The notes under the pieces were generated by a model. The model was given only the letters and a program-made list of their open reading frames with translations. It was not told where the DNA came from and did no database searches. Positions 8,809 through 18,484 of a DNA stretch of 64,000 bases are shown here, one piece after another (position 1 is the stretch's first letter; every line of letters begins with the position of its first letter). The position numbers were made by a program, and so were the translations under genes. Origin of the DNA: Paenibacillus sonchi (GTDB taxonomy: Bacteria > Bacillota > Bacilli > Paenibacillales > Paenibacillaceae); contig NZ_CP068595.1 in the NCBI RefSeq assembly GCF_016772475.1, forward strand, positions 2,604,001 through 2,668,000. The letters are read 5' to 3'.

Positions 8809-8904
8809 TTTCTCTCAGATACTGTACAAAGTGCGCTTACAGTGATTGCTCTGCAGGCGGGGCTGGGATCAGAAAACAAAAGGGCAGGATCGTGCGTGGG
8901 CTGC

Positions 8905-9105
8905 AGGAAAGAAGCGGAGTGGAATTAGGGAACTTAAATGGACGCAGAAGCTTTCGACAGAGGAAATAGTGGGAAAAAGTAGACTTAAATTAAGCGGATT
9001 TACCCGAAAAGGCAGAAAGTGGCCAGATTAAGTGTCCTTTTTCCACCTAATGCTTGTGGAGAAGCGGAATGAACCGGAATTAAGTGCCCTTTTTCCACTT
9101 AAGGC
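8905..9105. repeat. Intergenic repeat cluster, TTAAGTGGAAAAAGG family (locus 1)
   Basis: Two clear modules in the reverse sense (TTAAGTG.CCTTTTTCCAC.TAA) lie at 9028-9050 and 9080-9102, and a diverged one (GTGGGAAAAAGTAGACTTAAAT) near 8968-8990. The stretch around GACGCAGAAGCTTTC at 8941 recurs at 60341 together with the same downstream AATAGTGGGAAAAAGTAG. The small open frame 8846-9031 crosses it and has no protein support. The rest of the gap between mutY and sodA contains only the terminator at 9155-9198. Confidence 0.75.
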
Positions 9106-9154
9106 TTGCCGCAGGGTTCATAGAGGGCGCTCCAGGCAGGGCTAGACTAAAATC

Positions 9155-9198
9155 CAAAACGGCTGCACCGTCCATCATTGGACGGTGCAGCCGTTTTG
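9155..9198. terminator. Strong terminator downstream of sodA
   Basis: A perfect 20-bp stem from CAAAACGGCTGCACCGTCCA with a four-base loop TCAT. A/T-rich flanks let it work on either strand. It serves sodA on the minus strand and can also stop mutY read-through. Confidence 0.92.
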
Positions 9199-9227
9199 TT
9201 CTCTTAGCTGATTTATGCTGCTGAAGC

Positions 9228-9836
9228 TTATTTTGCGCTTTCGTAGCGTTTGCCGACTTCTTCCCAGTTGACTACGTTCCAGAAGGCTTTGATGTAGTCA
9301 GGGCGTTTGTTTTGATAGTTCAGGTAGTAAGCGTGCTCCCATACATCCAGTCCGAGGATCGGAGTAGCGCCTTCGCTGATCGGGTTGTCCTGGTTCGGTG
9401 TGCTGGTAACCGCCAGCTTGCCGTCTTTAACAACGAGCCAGGCCCAGCCGCTGCCGAAACGGGTAGTTGCCGCCGTAGCGAAATCCTCTTTGAATTTATC
9501 GAAACCGCCAAGCTCGCTGTCAATGGCAGCTGCCAGTGCGCCGGTTGGTGCGCCGCCGCCGTTCGGTCCGATGACTTCCCAGAACAGGGTATGGTTGGCA
9601 TGTCCGCCGCCGTTGTTGCGGACAGCCGTACGGATCGCTTCAGGTACTGCGTTCAGGTCGGTAAGGAGTTCTTCGATGCTCTTGCCCTGCAGTTCGGGTG
9701 CCTTTTCCAGAGCGGCGTTCAGGTTCGTCACGTATGTGTTATGGTGCCTGTCATGGTGAATCTCCATCGTCAATGCGTCGATGTGCGGTTCAAGAGCGTT
9801 GTTCGGATACGGAAGTGCCGGTAATTGAAATGCCAT
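9228..9836 (-). CDS. sodA: Superoxide dismutase (Mn type)
   Basis: Dismutes superoxide to hydrogen peroxide and oxygen in the cytoplasm. The 202-residue length equals that of Bacillus SodA. Metal ligands are His27 in MEIHHDRHH, His in [15 protein letters not shown], and Asp and His in [19 protein letters not shown]. The GPNGGG and QDNP motifs fit Mn or cambialistic enzymes. I use the ATG at 9836 because CAGGAGGGATTTTCC precedes it; a 22-residue longer frame has no support. A possible promoter on the minus strand is TTGACG with an AT-rich -10 near 9870-9897. A strong terminator follows. Confidence 0.96.
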   Translation of the reverse strand: MAFQLPALPYPNNALEPHIDALTMEIHHDRHHNTYVTNLNAALEKAPELQGKSIEELLTDLNAVPEAIRTAVRNNGGGHANHTLFWEVIGPNGGGAPTGALAAAIDSELGGFDKFKEDFATAATTRFGSGWAWLVVKDGKLAVTSTPNQDNPISEGATPILGLDVWEHAYYLNYQNKRPDYIKAFWNVVNWEEVGKRYESAK

Positions 9837-10424
9837 GGAAAATCCCTCCTGAGTGGTATTTGAATTTGTATGGATAAAGAATTTTGGCGGCCTTGACGTC
9901 AAAACCCCTTATTTCCGATGTACCTTATAGGTTATGTACCCGATAAGATACTATTATTAAACCGTATCTGGAACAATAATGCAACACTAAACAAACGTAA
10001 ATGTTTAAAAAGTATTAAGGCATTGAAACCTGACTGCAAGTGTCAACGCCGTGTTAAAATCGAAACGGCCGCCGCCGGCAGTTGTTTACACCGCCATAAT
10101 TACCTTAATAAAGGATTTATGTAATTATATACAATGCAAACGCTTTAAATCAAGCGCTTTCAAAAGAAAATTGATGATATCGCTAGAAAAGTGTGCTTTA
10201 ATAGACTTAAAAGCAGGTATTCCTCGTTTTTTGAAGTTTAAAGAAGCTATAAACTGTTTAACATTAGGTTAATACTTCTTTAGCCGCTGAGAAGCAACTT
10301 CCCTGTTTGATTTCAGATATCTCTTTGGGAATCATTCATTTGCTTTTCTTTTTCCTCTTTATGCCGTTACGGGAACTCCTTCTTTTTGTTAAATTCTAAG
10401 CCATAGAAAAGGGAGATTTAAAGA
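9837..10424. other. Intergenic region with no supported gene
   Basis: About 590 bp of AT-rich sequence between divergent sodA and the GNAT gene. Two small plus-strand frames (9918-10124 and 10051-10272) have no recognisable protein features. Beyond the likely sodA promoter near 9870-9897 I see nothing I can support. Confidence 0.6.
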
Positions 10425-10844
10425 ATGCACGTTCGTTCCTTTCAATTAAGCGACGTTACCCCTGTGACTGAACTGCTGCAGACCGCATTATCGGAAGAAT
10501 GTTTCGAGAGCACTATCGAGCCTTTCTCCAGGCAGCTTTCATGGGACTCTGATCTCATTGTTGTAGCCGAGGATGAAGGGGAGATTGTTGGTGCGCTGAT
10601 TGGTACGATCGAGAAGAATCACGGCTGTTATTTCCGCATTGCCGTCCATCCCGAATACCGCCGCAGAGGAATCGGCAGAGGTCTTGTATCGGCGATGGAA
10701 CACAAGTTTCAGGCACGCAAGGTCAGCGGCATTTATGTGGCCGTCGATGAGCATAACTCATTTGCGCTGCCGCTCTATGAAGCTATGGGTTATAACGAGA
10801 ATCAAATCTTCAAGTCGGTACGGAAGCTTAGCATTGTCGGGTAA
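10425..10844 (+). CDS. GNAT-family N-acetyltransferase
   Basis: A 139-residue single-domain GCN5-related acetyltransferase. The acetyl-CoA pyrophosphate-binding motif is RIAVHPEYRRRGIGRGLVS, at about residues 67-85. The last strand-helix has SFALPLYEAMGYNEN, as in the family. The acceptor substrate is unknown. The ATG at 10425 follows GGGAGA with about nine bases of spacing. It stands alone, with a terminator-like hairpin downstream at 10990. Confidence 0.88.
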   Translation: MHVRSFQLSDVTPVTELLQTALSEECFESTIEPFSRQLSWDSDLIVVAEDEGEIVGALIGTIEKNHGCYFRIAVHPEYRRRGIGRGLVSAMEHKFQARKVSGIYVAVDEHNSFALPLYEAMGYNENQIFKSVRKLSIVG

Positions 10845-10989
10845 GCGTTTTGATTCCGGTGCTGCGTAAGCGGAAACATTTTCTAGAATAGAGAACTACT
10901 GCGATTGTACGCCTGCAATGATTGCGAGTATTAAGAGTACATACTTTTAGTATTGAATGCGTGCTTGCATAGTCTGATTCATTATACTG

Positions 10990-11038
10990 AAGCATATCTT
11001 TCCAAGTCCATTGCAAATGGCCGGGAGATATGCTTTTC
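10990..11038 (+). terminator. Terminator between the GNAT gene and the signal peptidase gene
   Basis: AAGCATATCT pairs with AGATATGCTT; inner stem CCATT/AATGG around GCA; short T-rich tail. Confidence 0.65.
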
Positions 11039-11085
11039 TATTGTTATGGGACTTGAATGACCAATGATAATCAGGAAGGTGGCCT

Positions 11086-11703
11086 ATGAACCGGGAGCTT
11101 GAAGAAGATTTCATGCGGAGCCGCAAGCACAGATACCGGTCCGTTACACACCGGAGAACCGGCTCCTTATCAGGAACAGGCTGGGTCCGCGATCTCCGGG
11201 ATTGGCTGGTTACTGCTGCAATTGTATTTGCCTTGATGTCACTGCTCAATATTTTTGTGTTCAATGTCTCAACGGTTATAGGCCAGTCCATGCAGCCCAC
11301 GCTGTTTGAGGGCGAAAAATTGATTATCAGCAAGATATCATTAACCTTTGCCAGTCCCAAGCGGAGCGATGTGGTTGTGCTGCATGACCCGAGCACCGGC
11401 CCGGACCGCAAGGAATATCTGGTGAAACGGATCATCGGGATACCCGGCGACAGGATCGAGGTGCGGAACCACAAGCTGTACGTGAACGGCAAGCTTATTG
11501 CCGAGTCCTATGTGGACACGGAGATTCAAGACCCTGATTTTGCCGAGCTTACCGTTAAACAGGGAACCTATTTTGTGATGGGTGACAACCGGCATGCCGG
11601 GGCGAGCAAGGACAGCCGGTATTTTGGCGCCGTTCCGCAGAACCGTATCGTCGGCAAGGCTGCGTATATCTGGTGGCCTCTTAGCAAAGCAAATGCACTA
11701 TAA
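11086..11703 (+). CDS. lepB: Signal peptidase I
   Basis: A membrane serine protease that removes signal peptides from secreted proteins. A cytoplasmic, basic N-terminus of about 40 residues precedes a single transmembrane helix (about 42-62), the usual Gram-positive layout. Catalytic Ser68 lies in GQSMQPTLFEGE and Lys114 in EYLVKRIIGIPGDR. The C-terminal box is GTYFVMGDNRHAGASKDSR. Length is 205. The ATG is preceded by AGGAAGGTGG. It abuts queG, with only the ribosome site of the latter between them, so the two may be cotranscribed. Confidence 0.95.
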   Translation: MNRELEEDFMRSRKHRYRSVTHRRTGSLSGTGWVRDLRDWLVTAAIVFALMSLLNIFVFNVSTVIGQSMQPTLFEGEKLIISKISLTFASPKRSDVVVLHDPSTGPDRKEYLVKRIIGIPGDRIEVRNHKLYVNGKLIAESYVDTEIQDPDFAELTVKQGTYFVMGDNRHAGASKDSRYFGAVPQNRIVGKAAYIWWPLSKANAL

Positions 11704-11721
11704 GTGAAGGAGAAGGCGGTA

Positions 11722-12938
11722 ATGAACAATAACATCCAGACATCTTATGCTCCCCCGCCTTCGAAATGGGAAGGTCTTAAGGCTGAAATTAAGGCTGCCG
11801 CACCGGAAATCGGTATTGATGATATCGGTTTTGCGACTGCGGAGCCGTTTTTATATTTAAAAAATATACTTCAGGAGCATCGTGACAACGGTTATGATTC
11901 CGGCTTCGAGGAGCCGGATCTCGATAAGCGGACCATCCCCGCCCTGCAGTCCGGCGGGCAGCCGCAGTCTATTATCGCTATCGCTGTAGCCTATCCCTCC
12001 AAAATGGAGAATCCGCCGAAGTCAGAGCCTGGCGCACGCCGCGGCATCCTGGCCCGGGCCTCATGGGGCCGGGATTATCATCATGTGCTGCGTGAGGCAT
12101 TGGCGAAGCTCGAGGCCTTCATCCGCGAGCGGGTGCCGGGAGCGGAGCTGGAGAGCATGGTGGATACGGGAGTGCTGGTCGACAGGGCGGTTGCCGAGCG
12201 GGCAGGCATCGGGTTCAGCGGCAAAAACTGCAGCATTATCTCTCCCGAATGGGGCTCATGGATGTATCTCGGGGAGATGGTGACGAATATTCCTTTTCCG
12301 CCGGATACACCTGTGGAAGAGGGCTGCGGGAGCTGTACGAAGTGTATTGACGCCTGCCCGACAGGTGCACTCGTAGGTCCCGGACAGCTGAATGCCCAGG
12401 CCTGTATTTCTTATCTGACCCAGACCAAGGGTTTTCTGAGTGATGAATACATGACCAAGATCGGCAACCGGCTGTACGGCTGCGACACCTGCCAGATCGT
12501 CTGCCCGAAGAACCGGGGAAGAACTGGAATCACCGCCCGGAGCTGCTGCCTGATCCGGAGGTCGTCAAGCCGCTGCTGCTGCCGATTCTGGAGCTCAGCA
12601 ACCGTGAGTTCAAGGAGCAGTTCGGCAGCAGCTCAGCGGCCTGGCGGGGCAAGAAGCCGATTCAGCGCAACGCGGTGATCGCACTCGGCAATTTCAAGGA
12701 AGCCGGGGCTGTGCCGAAGCTGACGGAGATTGTGCTGAAGGAAACCCGTCCGGAGCTGCGCGGAAGTGCGGCCTGGGCACTCGGACGCATTGGAGGCGCA
12801 GAAGCGCTGGCGGCGGTGAAGCTGGCGCTGCACAAGGAAGAGGACTCTACCGTCCGGGAAATGCTGGAACGGGCACAGGGCAAGCTGCTGGAACGGGGGG
12901 AGGCAGAGGAGCAGGATGGAGCCAGTGGGCAAGGCTAA
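11722..12938 (+). pseudogene. queG: Epoxyqueuosine reductase QueG, frameshifted
   Basis: Reduces epoxyqueuosine to queuosine in tRNA, using cobalamin and two [4Fe-4S] clusters. The first frame (to about 12516) carries the N-terminal domain, then CGSCTKCIDACPTGA and YGCDTCQIVCPKNRG, the eight cluster cysteines. The expected continuation KNWNHRPELLPDPEV and the C-terminal HEAT-like repeats (RNAVIALGNFKEAGAVPKL) are in the next frame and stop at 12938. A run of four G at 12515-12518 would restore the frame with a fifth G. The full product would be about 405 residues, normal for QueG with HEAT repeats. The ATG at 11722 has AAGGAG eight bases upstream. This may be a sequencing error. Confidence 0.88.
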
Positions 12939-13041
12939 CCTGCTTCATTTGCCAATTGCTGTCCAGTTCTTGAAATGCTATGATAGATTCGCGTGCCTAC
13001 AGCGGCATTGCGGACAACTCAAGTACAGAGGTGGACTTTAG

Positions 13042-13293
13042 ATGAACATTGCTTTGCCAATTATTACGCTTGTCGTAGGTCTGATCGGCGGATTCTTCAT
13101 TGGTGTGTATTATCTGCGCAGACAAATGACAGCGATGCAGAATGATCCGGAAATGCTGCAGAAGGTTGCCAAACAGATGGGCTATAACTTGAACGGCAAG
13201 CAGATGCAGCGTGCCCAGCAGATGATGAAGAACGGCAATCAGCCGGGACGCGCACCAGCGGCAGGAAAAAGACAAGGCCGCAAAGGCAAGTAA
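13042..13293 (+). CDS. YneF family (UPF0154) small membrane protein
   Basis: An 83-residue protein with one N-terminal transmembrane helix (residues 4-25, LPIITLVVGLIGGFFIGVYY) and a basic cytoplasmic tail. The family signature QNDPEMLQKVAKQMGYNLN follows the helix. Function is unknown; the family is widespread in Bacillota. The tail after residue 60 is rich in Lys, Gly and Gln. The ATG has AGAGGTGG upstream. It lies between queG and folE. Confidence 0.9.
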   Translation: MNIALPIITLVVGLIGGFFIGVYYLRRQMTAMQNDPEMLQKVAKQMGYNLNGKQMQRAQQMMKNGNQPGRAPAAGKRQGRKGK

Positions 13294-13343
13294 CCGGTCC
13301 CGGATAAACGGAAATAGATACGGGTACGGAAGGGGGAGGCTTC

Positions 13344-13937
13344 ATGGGGGGAGTCAAGGATTATATGAACGGCAAGGTTGCTGCAAACCGGGAACAAATC
13401 GAGTACCATGTTGAGAAAATACTGCAATTAATCGGGGAAGATCCCGGCCGTGAAGGGCTGCTGGAAACACCGGCCAGAGTTACACGGATGTACGAGGAGA
13501 TCTTCGGCGGGTATTCGATTGATCCCCGTGAGGCGCTTGGAGTGACCTTTGATGAGTCTCACGAAGAGCTGGTGATCGTAAAGGATATTGTCTATTATAG
13601 CCAGTGCGAGCATCACATGGCCCCTTTTTTTGGCAAGGTGCATATCGGATATATTCCCAGCGGACGGATTGCCGGGCTTAGCAAGCTGGCCCGCCTGGTG
13701 GAAGCTGTCAGCCGGCGCCTGCAGGTGCAGGAACGCATTACGGCGCAGATTGCCGATATTATGACAGAGGTCCTGAATCCTCATGGTGTGATGGTTGTTG
13801 TGGAAGGAGAACATCTGTGCATGTGTGCCCGCGGGGTGAAGAAGCCCGGCAGCAAAACGGTAACCATGGCAGCACGCGGGACCTTCCGTGAGGATGCTGC
13901 TGCACGGGCGGAGTTTCTGGCCCTGATCAAAGAATAG
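13344..13937 (+). CDS. folE: GTP cyclohydrolase I
   Basis: Converts GTP to 7,8-dihydroneopterin triphosphate, the first step of folate synthesis and also of queuosine synthesis. At 197 residues it is a standard type I enzyme. The zinc site is QCEHHMAPF (Cys, His) and [12 protein letters not shown] (second Cys). [17 protein letters not shown] is the substrate-pocket signature. The ATG follows GGGGGAGG. Its product feeds the pathway finished by QueG, 400 bp upstream, but no queC, queD or queE is present here. Confidence 0.96.
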   Translation: MGGVKDYMNGKVAANREQIEYHVEKILQLIGEDPGREGLLETPARVTRMYEEIFGGYSIDPREALGVTFDESHEELVIVKDIVYYSQCEHHMAPFFGKVHIGYIPSGRIAGLSKLARLVEAVSRRLQVQERITAQIADIMTEVLNPHGVMVVVEGEHLCMCARGVKKPGSKTVTMAARGTFREDAAARAEFLALIKE

Positions 13938-13940
13938 AAG

Positions 13941-14014
13941 ACGGGGGGGTTGCCCCGTTTCAGTATACGGCAAAGAGCCCTTCCGGCACTGTGAAGTGAC
14001 GGGAGGGCTCTTTT
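13941..14014. terminator. Double terminator between folE and the convergent SOD fusion gene
   Basis: The first hairpin pairs ACGGGG with CCCCGT (13941-13958). The second pairs AAAGAGCCCT with AGGGCTCTTT (13972-14013) and has T runs on both strands, so it can serve both convergent genes. Confidence 0.85.
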
Positions 14015-14048
14015 ACCTTTGCCTGCCGAAAGGGCTGCTGCCGCGCTG

Positions 14049-15227
14049 TCAGAAGGGCTGCCAGACCAGCTTCCGGGCGGCATTGAAGCGCTCGGAGACA
14101 TAAGGCCAATGTACAACCTTCCACCAGTCCTTGATGTAATCCGCGCGGTTATTCTGATGCTTAAGATAATAGGCGTGTTCCCATACATCGAGGGCCAGCA
14201 GGGGAACGACATCCCATTGGGAGAGATTTTGATGCTTCTCCGCTGTCAGAATTTCCAGCCGGCGGCTGCGGGGACTCCAGACCAGAATCGCCCAGCCCCC
14301 GCCCTCCACCTTGTCGGCCGCTTCTGTGAACTGTTCCTTGAAGGCATCGTAGCTGCCGAAGCTGTGCTCTATGGCATCCAGCAGCGGACCTGTCGGACGG
14401 CCTCCGCCCTGCGGAGACATGACGTTCCAGAAGATGGTATGCAGATAATGGCCGGCCCCGTGGAAGGCAAGCTCCCGCTCCCAATGCTTTACAAGATCAA
14501 AATCCTTGGTTTTCCGGGCTTCGGCCAGCTTATTCTCCGCTTTGTTCAGCCCGTCTACATAGCTTTGATGATGCTTGTCATGATGAATCCGCATTGTTTT
14601 TTCATCGATGTAGGGCTCCAGTGCATTATAGGCGTAGGGAAGGGGCGGCAGAGTATGGCCTCCTATCGGAACCGTTCCGGGCTCCTGCTGTCCGGAGAGC
14701 GGAGAAGCCATTGGAGCCTGCGGTTCATATCCGGCCTGTTTGTATCTGGCGTTGAGTTCGTCTGCTGTTTCCGGCAACGGCGCTGCAGGCTCCCGCGTCC
14801 ATCCGGGAGCAATGCCGGGTACGGACAGGGTGTTCAGAAGAGCCTCAACATACTCTGACTCCCGGATGATATGCAGCAGCACAGTTCCAGCCAGCGGCTG
14901 GGCTTTTACAGCAGCGCTTCCCTCCATCAGGGCATGCTGCTGCCGGATGAACTCGCGGGACTGGGAGCAGGCCACCTGGAGAAGCTGTTCTGTTCCGGCG
15001 GCCTGCTCTGCAGGGCTGGAGGCGCGGGAAGCCTCCATCAGCTGGCGTGTTGCTGCTCCGGTGGCCTCAAAAACAACAGCCCATTCGTCCAGCAACTTCA
15101 CAAAAGGCTTCTCCAGCTGAGGTACAACCCCCTTGATGACTTCCGTATGCTCCTGCTCCTGTTTTTTCCAGAATGCAATTTCTTCGAGAATACGCACGGG
15201 CAGCACTTGCCCGTATTGATCCGGCAT
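14049..15227 (-). CDS. Fe/Mn superoxide dismutase fused to an N-terminal helical domain
   Basis: A 392-residue protein. Residues about 190-392 form a complete Fe/Mn superoxide dismutase: ligands in MRIHHDKHHQSYVDG, HTIFWNVMSPQGGG and [19 protein letters not shown]. Residues about 1-165 form a separate all-helical region, beginning RILEEIAFWKKQEQEHTEV and later HIIRESEYVEALLNTL, which resembles the DUF2935 type of four-helix domain; several His and Glu could bind metal. A Pro-rich linker joins the two. There is no signal peptide. It is the second superoxide dismutase within 5 kb; sodA is the standard one. The ATG follows GGGAGGA. Confidence 0.9.
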   Translation of the reverse strand: MPDQYGQVLPVRILEEIAFWKKQEQEHTEVIKGVVPQLEKPFVKLLDEWAVVFEATGAATRQLMEASRASSPAEQAAGTEQLLQVACSQSREFIRQQHALMEGSAAVKAQPLAGTVLLHIIRESEYVEALLNTLSVPGIAPGWTREPAAPLPETADELNARYKQAGYEPQAPMASPLSGQQEPGTVPIGGHTLPPLPYAYNALEPYIDEKTMRIHHDKHHQSYVDGLNKAENKLAEARKTKDFDLVKHWERELAFHGAGHYLHTIFWNVMSPQGGGRPTGPLLDAIEHSFGSYDAFKEQFTEAADKVEGGGWAILVWSPRSRRLEILTAEKHQNLSQWDVVPLLALDVWEHAYYLKHQNNRADYIKDWWKVVHWPYVSERFNAARKLVWQPF

Positions 15228-15308
15228 ACCTGCAATCCTCCCGTCATAAATCTTTAACAGTGCATTCTATGTACGGGAACAGCAGCTTATGTTTTCCGGA
15301 TCAAATTT

Positions 15309-17555
15309 TTAACGCTTCGTAACAGGGTGGTTCCCCAAATCCGCTGGCTCTGCAAACTTAACATTCTGAAACACTTGATTTACATTCAATTGCTGCTCTT
15401 CACGCAGCGGCAGCCGGGATACTATAATCTCTTTGCCGATTGTGCCGGTTTTATCGCTAAGGACAGCCGTTAATTTAAGTTCTGTCCGGGTGATTTTCAG
15501 TTCACAATCCTTTTCCACTTCAATTTGCAGAACCTTAAAAGGAGATATATCAATAACTGCCGTGAGTCCGATTCCCTTAAACCCGTAAAGATACGTTTGT
15601 TCTGTTGCCGCTGTAGCTGTATAGGTGATGTCAATGGTGCCACTTCCAATCTTAACGCGGGCCTGTAAATCTCTGATCTCCCCGGGAATCCGGGGCGCAA
15701 GCGTAAGCGCCTGATGAATCATATCCGGCCGGAACCCTAGAAAATACTGATACCACACACGCAGCTGCTCGGCATTGGACCAGGCTTGCAGGTATGCTCC
15801 CGTAAGTTTGGCCCAGCTCCGGCCTTCCTGCGGATAAGCATCCATATTCTCGCTCAGTCCTCCGACTACTCCCAGGTTCAGCGCTTGCCAGTTCATATTC
15901 TTGAACAGTGTATAAGCAGTTTCTTCCTGCCCGGCTTCGATCATGCGCTGCATGGCTATACCGTTTAACCAGAGCCAAACCGTACCATTGTGGTAAGCTT
16001 CATCTTTATGGTACAGGCTGGTTAAGTGAAATGGATGGAAAAACGGATGTTTTTGATCCAATGAGGCAACTCCCCAAGGATAAACGAGCTCTTCCCATGC
16101 TGTCTTGGTCACTTCACATTTGAAGGAATCATCTTCAATCATGTCCAAGGCAAACAATTGGTTTGGCCGCAGTGAGAATTCGGGCTCATCTTCAGAGTTT
16201 AGCCGGTCAGCCAGATAGGGATGTGACTGATCCCTGAAATCCGCTGCAAAGTTTCTTTTGAGCTTGCCGGCGATATTGCTCCATTTCTTCGCACTGCCGC
16301 TGTCGCCCATGTACTCGGCAAAGTATACTCCAGCCCGGAGCTGATTGTACCAGAGCGCTTGAATGTCATTGGCCCGGGTGTCTCTGGGAGAGTAAGACTT
16401 CAGGTTGGCATCCCGGGCGTCCATCCAGGTTTCATTATCATCGTGCATAAGGTAGCCTTTATCGTCCACCCAATGCTTAATAGAGCCTTCTATACTGTTT
16501 TGTACCGCCGGGTAAAGCTCTGTTATGACCGCCGTGTCACCCGAATATTTAACATAATCCTGTAATTGGATAATAAACCGCGGTGTCCCGTCGGTTGTAT
16601 GGTAGTCTACATTTTTTAAGGCAAGAATATTGGGCACCCTGCCGAAGTATTTGGAAGCTGCATCGGTGTTCTGGAATTTCGCAAAGGACAGCAATATATT
16701 TTTAGCAGTTTCAAATTGCCCGGTTACCAATACGGCTCCCGGGAGCGCAATAAATTGGTCTCTTCCCCAATATTCATTAAACCAGGGGAGGCCGGCATAG
16801 ATTCCATCGCCTTGCTGTCTCGTCACCAATTGGTCCATCGTGATGTTTAACCAATTCAAAGACAAGGTGAGCGAATCACTGCTGCTGGCGATGTAGACAT
16901 TCTTCTGCAAAAAATCCTCCATACGTTTCATTCGTTCGTGCTTCATAGAGACGGCGTCCCGTCTCGTATCATGAATCATATCTGCCGCTCCGGCAACCGT
17001 TTTGCCCACGGCGATATAAAAGCTTCCGGCGTTGGCAGCGGAATAAACGGTATGATTCTTAACTTCCACCGGCTGGTTGCCTGCTGCGCCTACAGCAATA
17101 ACCCATCCGCCTTCTATTGAATTGAAAAAAGCGATGCCGTCACGTGGATTCAGCAGGTTGAGCTGTTCTCCCAATAATTCAATTCCAATGGTTTCTTGAG
17201 CACCGGTGAGACTGATCCCCAGCACATTTTTGTAGTCAAACATCCACAGCTCTTCTGTCAGGCTTCCATGCATACGCACCATTTTATAGGGGTACACACA
17301 GACTTCAGCTTCTTGATTATCCAGTTTCTGTTGATCTGCAATTAAGGTGTACCCGCTGAAAATTCTGCTTTTCGAGATGTTCAATCCCTCAAAATAAGCA
17401 TGCTCCACATGATCGTTGAGATGTGATTGAGTATAATAATAAGCGGCTTCCTTGTTGGTAAAGGATATCCCGCGATTCTCATCACGGGAAACGAATATCT
17501 TCATGTCATCCAGAATATCGGATGTCTGCCCGGCAATATTTGTTGATAATTTCAC
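15309..17555 (-). CDS. GH133-like amylo-alpha-1,6-glucosidase / debranching-type glycosidase
   Basis: A 748-residue cytoplasmic protein without a signal peptide. The N-terminal third is a beta-rich domain. An (alpha/alpha)6-barrel follows, with signatures of the glycogen-debranching C-terminal family (GH133 and relatives): LPWFNEYWGRDQFIALPG near residue 257, DDNETWMDARD near 373 with candidate catalytic acids, RPNQLFALDM, and AYHNGTVWLWLNG near 522. The family hydrolyses alpha-1,6-glucosidic bonds; the true substrate here is inferred only. It is the last gene of an operon with two permeases and a binding protein, so it probably acts on the imported oligosaccharide. GTG start, with GGGAGGT upstream. 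Confidence 0.82.
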   Translation of the reverse strand: MKLSTNIAGQTSDILDDMKIFVSRDENRGISFTNKEAAYYYTQSHLNDHVEHAYFEGLNISKSRIFSGYTLIADQQKLDNQEAEVCVYPYKMVRMHGSLTEELWMFDYKNVLGISLTGAQETIGIELLGEQLNLLNPRDGIAFFNSIEGGWVIAVGAAGNQPVEVKNHTVYSAANAGSFYIAVGKTVAGAADMIHDTRRDAVSMKHERMKRMEDFLQKNVYIASSSDSLTLSLNWLNITMDQLVTRQQGDGIYAGLPWFNEYWGRDQFIALPGAVLVTGQFETAKNILLSFAKFQNTDAASKYFGRVPNILALKNVDYHTTDGTPRFIIQLQDYVKYSGDTAVITELYPAVQNSIEGSIKHWVDDKGYLMHDDNETWMDARDANLKSYSPRDTRANDIQALWYNQLRAGVYFAEYMGDSGSAKKWSNIAGKLKRNFAADFRDQSHPYLADRLNSEDEPEFSLRPNQLFALDMIEDDSFKCEVTKTAWEELVYPWGVASLDQKHPFFHPFHLTSLYHKDEAYHNGTVWLWLNGIAMQRMIEAGQEETAYTLFKNMNWQALNLGVVGGLSENMDAYPQEGRSWAKLTGAYLQAWSNAEQLRVWYQYFLGFRPDMIHQALTLAPRIPGEIRDLQARVKIGSGTIDITYTATAATEQTYLYGFKGIGLTAVIDISPFKVLQIEVEKDCELKITRTELKLTAVLSDKTGTIGKEIIVSRLPLREEQQLNVNQVFQNVKFAEPADLGNHPVTKR

Positions 17556-17588
17556 TAATGTGTACCTCCCGAAATAAAATTTTATACA

Positions 17589-18476
17589 TTACTCCTTAAC
17601 GGAACCCACCACGATTCCTGTAACAAAGTATTTTTGCATAAAAGGATAAATCAGGAGTAATGGCAAGGTTGAGATCACGATTTTGGCAGCATTCAGCGTC
17701 CGGTTCGAAATCTTGGAGTATTCTATGAGCTTTTGAGGATCAGTTATATTCTGCACGTCCACGCTAAGCTGCTGGATATAAGTCTGCAAAGGGTAATTCG
17801 ATGTTTTGTTGATATACACCAAAGCGCTGAAGTAGTCATTCCAATGTCCGACAATCGTAAACAGCGTTACAGTGGCAAGTGTAGGCAGCACCACAGGCAC
17901 ATATATCGTTGAGAGAATTCTCCACTGCGAAGCCCCGTCAATGGTTGCGGCCTCCTCCAGAGATTTCGGTACAGCGCGGAAAGCATTCATCAGCAAAATG
18001 ACATTGGCAATCGGCACAGCCCCCGGCAGAATCAAAGCCCAAATGGAATCCAGAAGATGAAGCCCTTTGACAACCATAAAGGTTGGAATGAGACCACCGG
18101 AGAACAGCATGGCGAAAATCACAATATTCATATACACCTTCTGTGCCCGAAATTGCTTTGAGCTTTTGGATAACGGATAAGCAGCAAGAATCATCAGCAT
18201 CATATTGACGATCAGACCAAGGACAACCCGTTCCACCGAGATCATAAAGGAGCGCCAGAACTGGGAGTCCGACACCAGCTTCTCATAGGAGCTTAACGTA
18301 AAATTAACCGGGAAGATACTTACCATGTTTGCTGACGCCGCCGCATTGTCACTGAACGAAATGGCAACCAGATTAATTAAAGGTATGAGGCAGGATAAAG
18401 TGAAGGCTAATACAAATATCCAGATTATAGTGTCCGCAATTCGGCTTTTGACGGAATGAGTGTAAATGAATAACAC
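17589..18476 (-). CDS. Carbohydrate ABC transporter permease, LplC/YtcP type
   Basis: An inner-membrane permease of the MalG-like CUT1 class, 295 residues or slightly fewer, with six predicted helices. The ATPase-contact (EAA) loop is RAVPKSLEEAATIDGASQW. The C-terminus PLLLIYPFMQKYFVTGIVVGSVKE is typical of LplC relatives. The start is odd: the only standard in-frame codon, GTG at 18476, overlaps the AAGGAGG ribosome site, leaving no spacing. The next well-spaced codon in frame is an ATT at 18467. It lies nine bases after the first permease gene and upstream of the GH133-like gene. Confidence 0.92.
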   Translation of the reverse strand: MLFIYTHSVKSRIADTIIWIFVLAFTLSCLIPLINLVAISFSDNAAASANMVSIFPVNFTLSSYEKLVSDSQFWRSFMISVERVVLGLIVNMMLMILAAYPLSKSSKQFRAQKVYMNIVIFAMLFSGGLIPTFMVVKGLHLLDSIWALILPGAVPIANVILLMNAFRAVPKSLEEAATIDGASQWRILSTIYVPVVLPTLATVTLFTIVGHWNDYFSALVYINKTSNYPLQTYIQQLSVDVQNITDPQKLIEYSKISNRTLNAAKIVISTLPLLLIYPFMQKYFVTGIVVGSVKE

Positions 18477-18484
18477 CTCCTTGT

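Noticed and set aside
8846..9031. Small plus-strand frame after mutY
   Set aside because: It crosses the dispersed repeat cluster and has no ribosome site or recognisable protein features.
9918..10272. Two small plus-strand frames between sodA and the GNAT gene
   Set aside because: AT-rich, low-complexity translations, no clear ribosome site, no motif.
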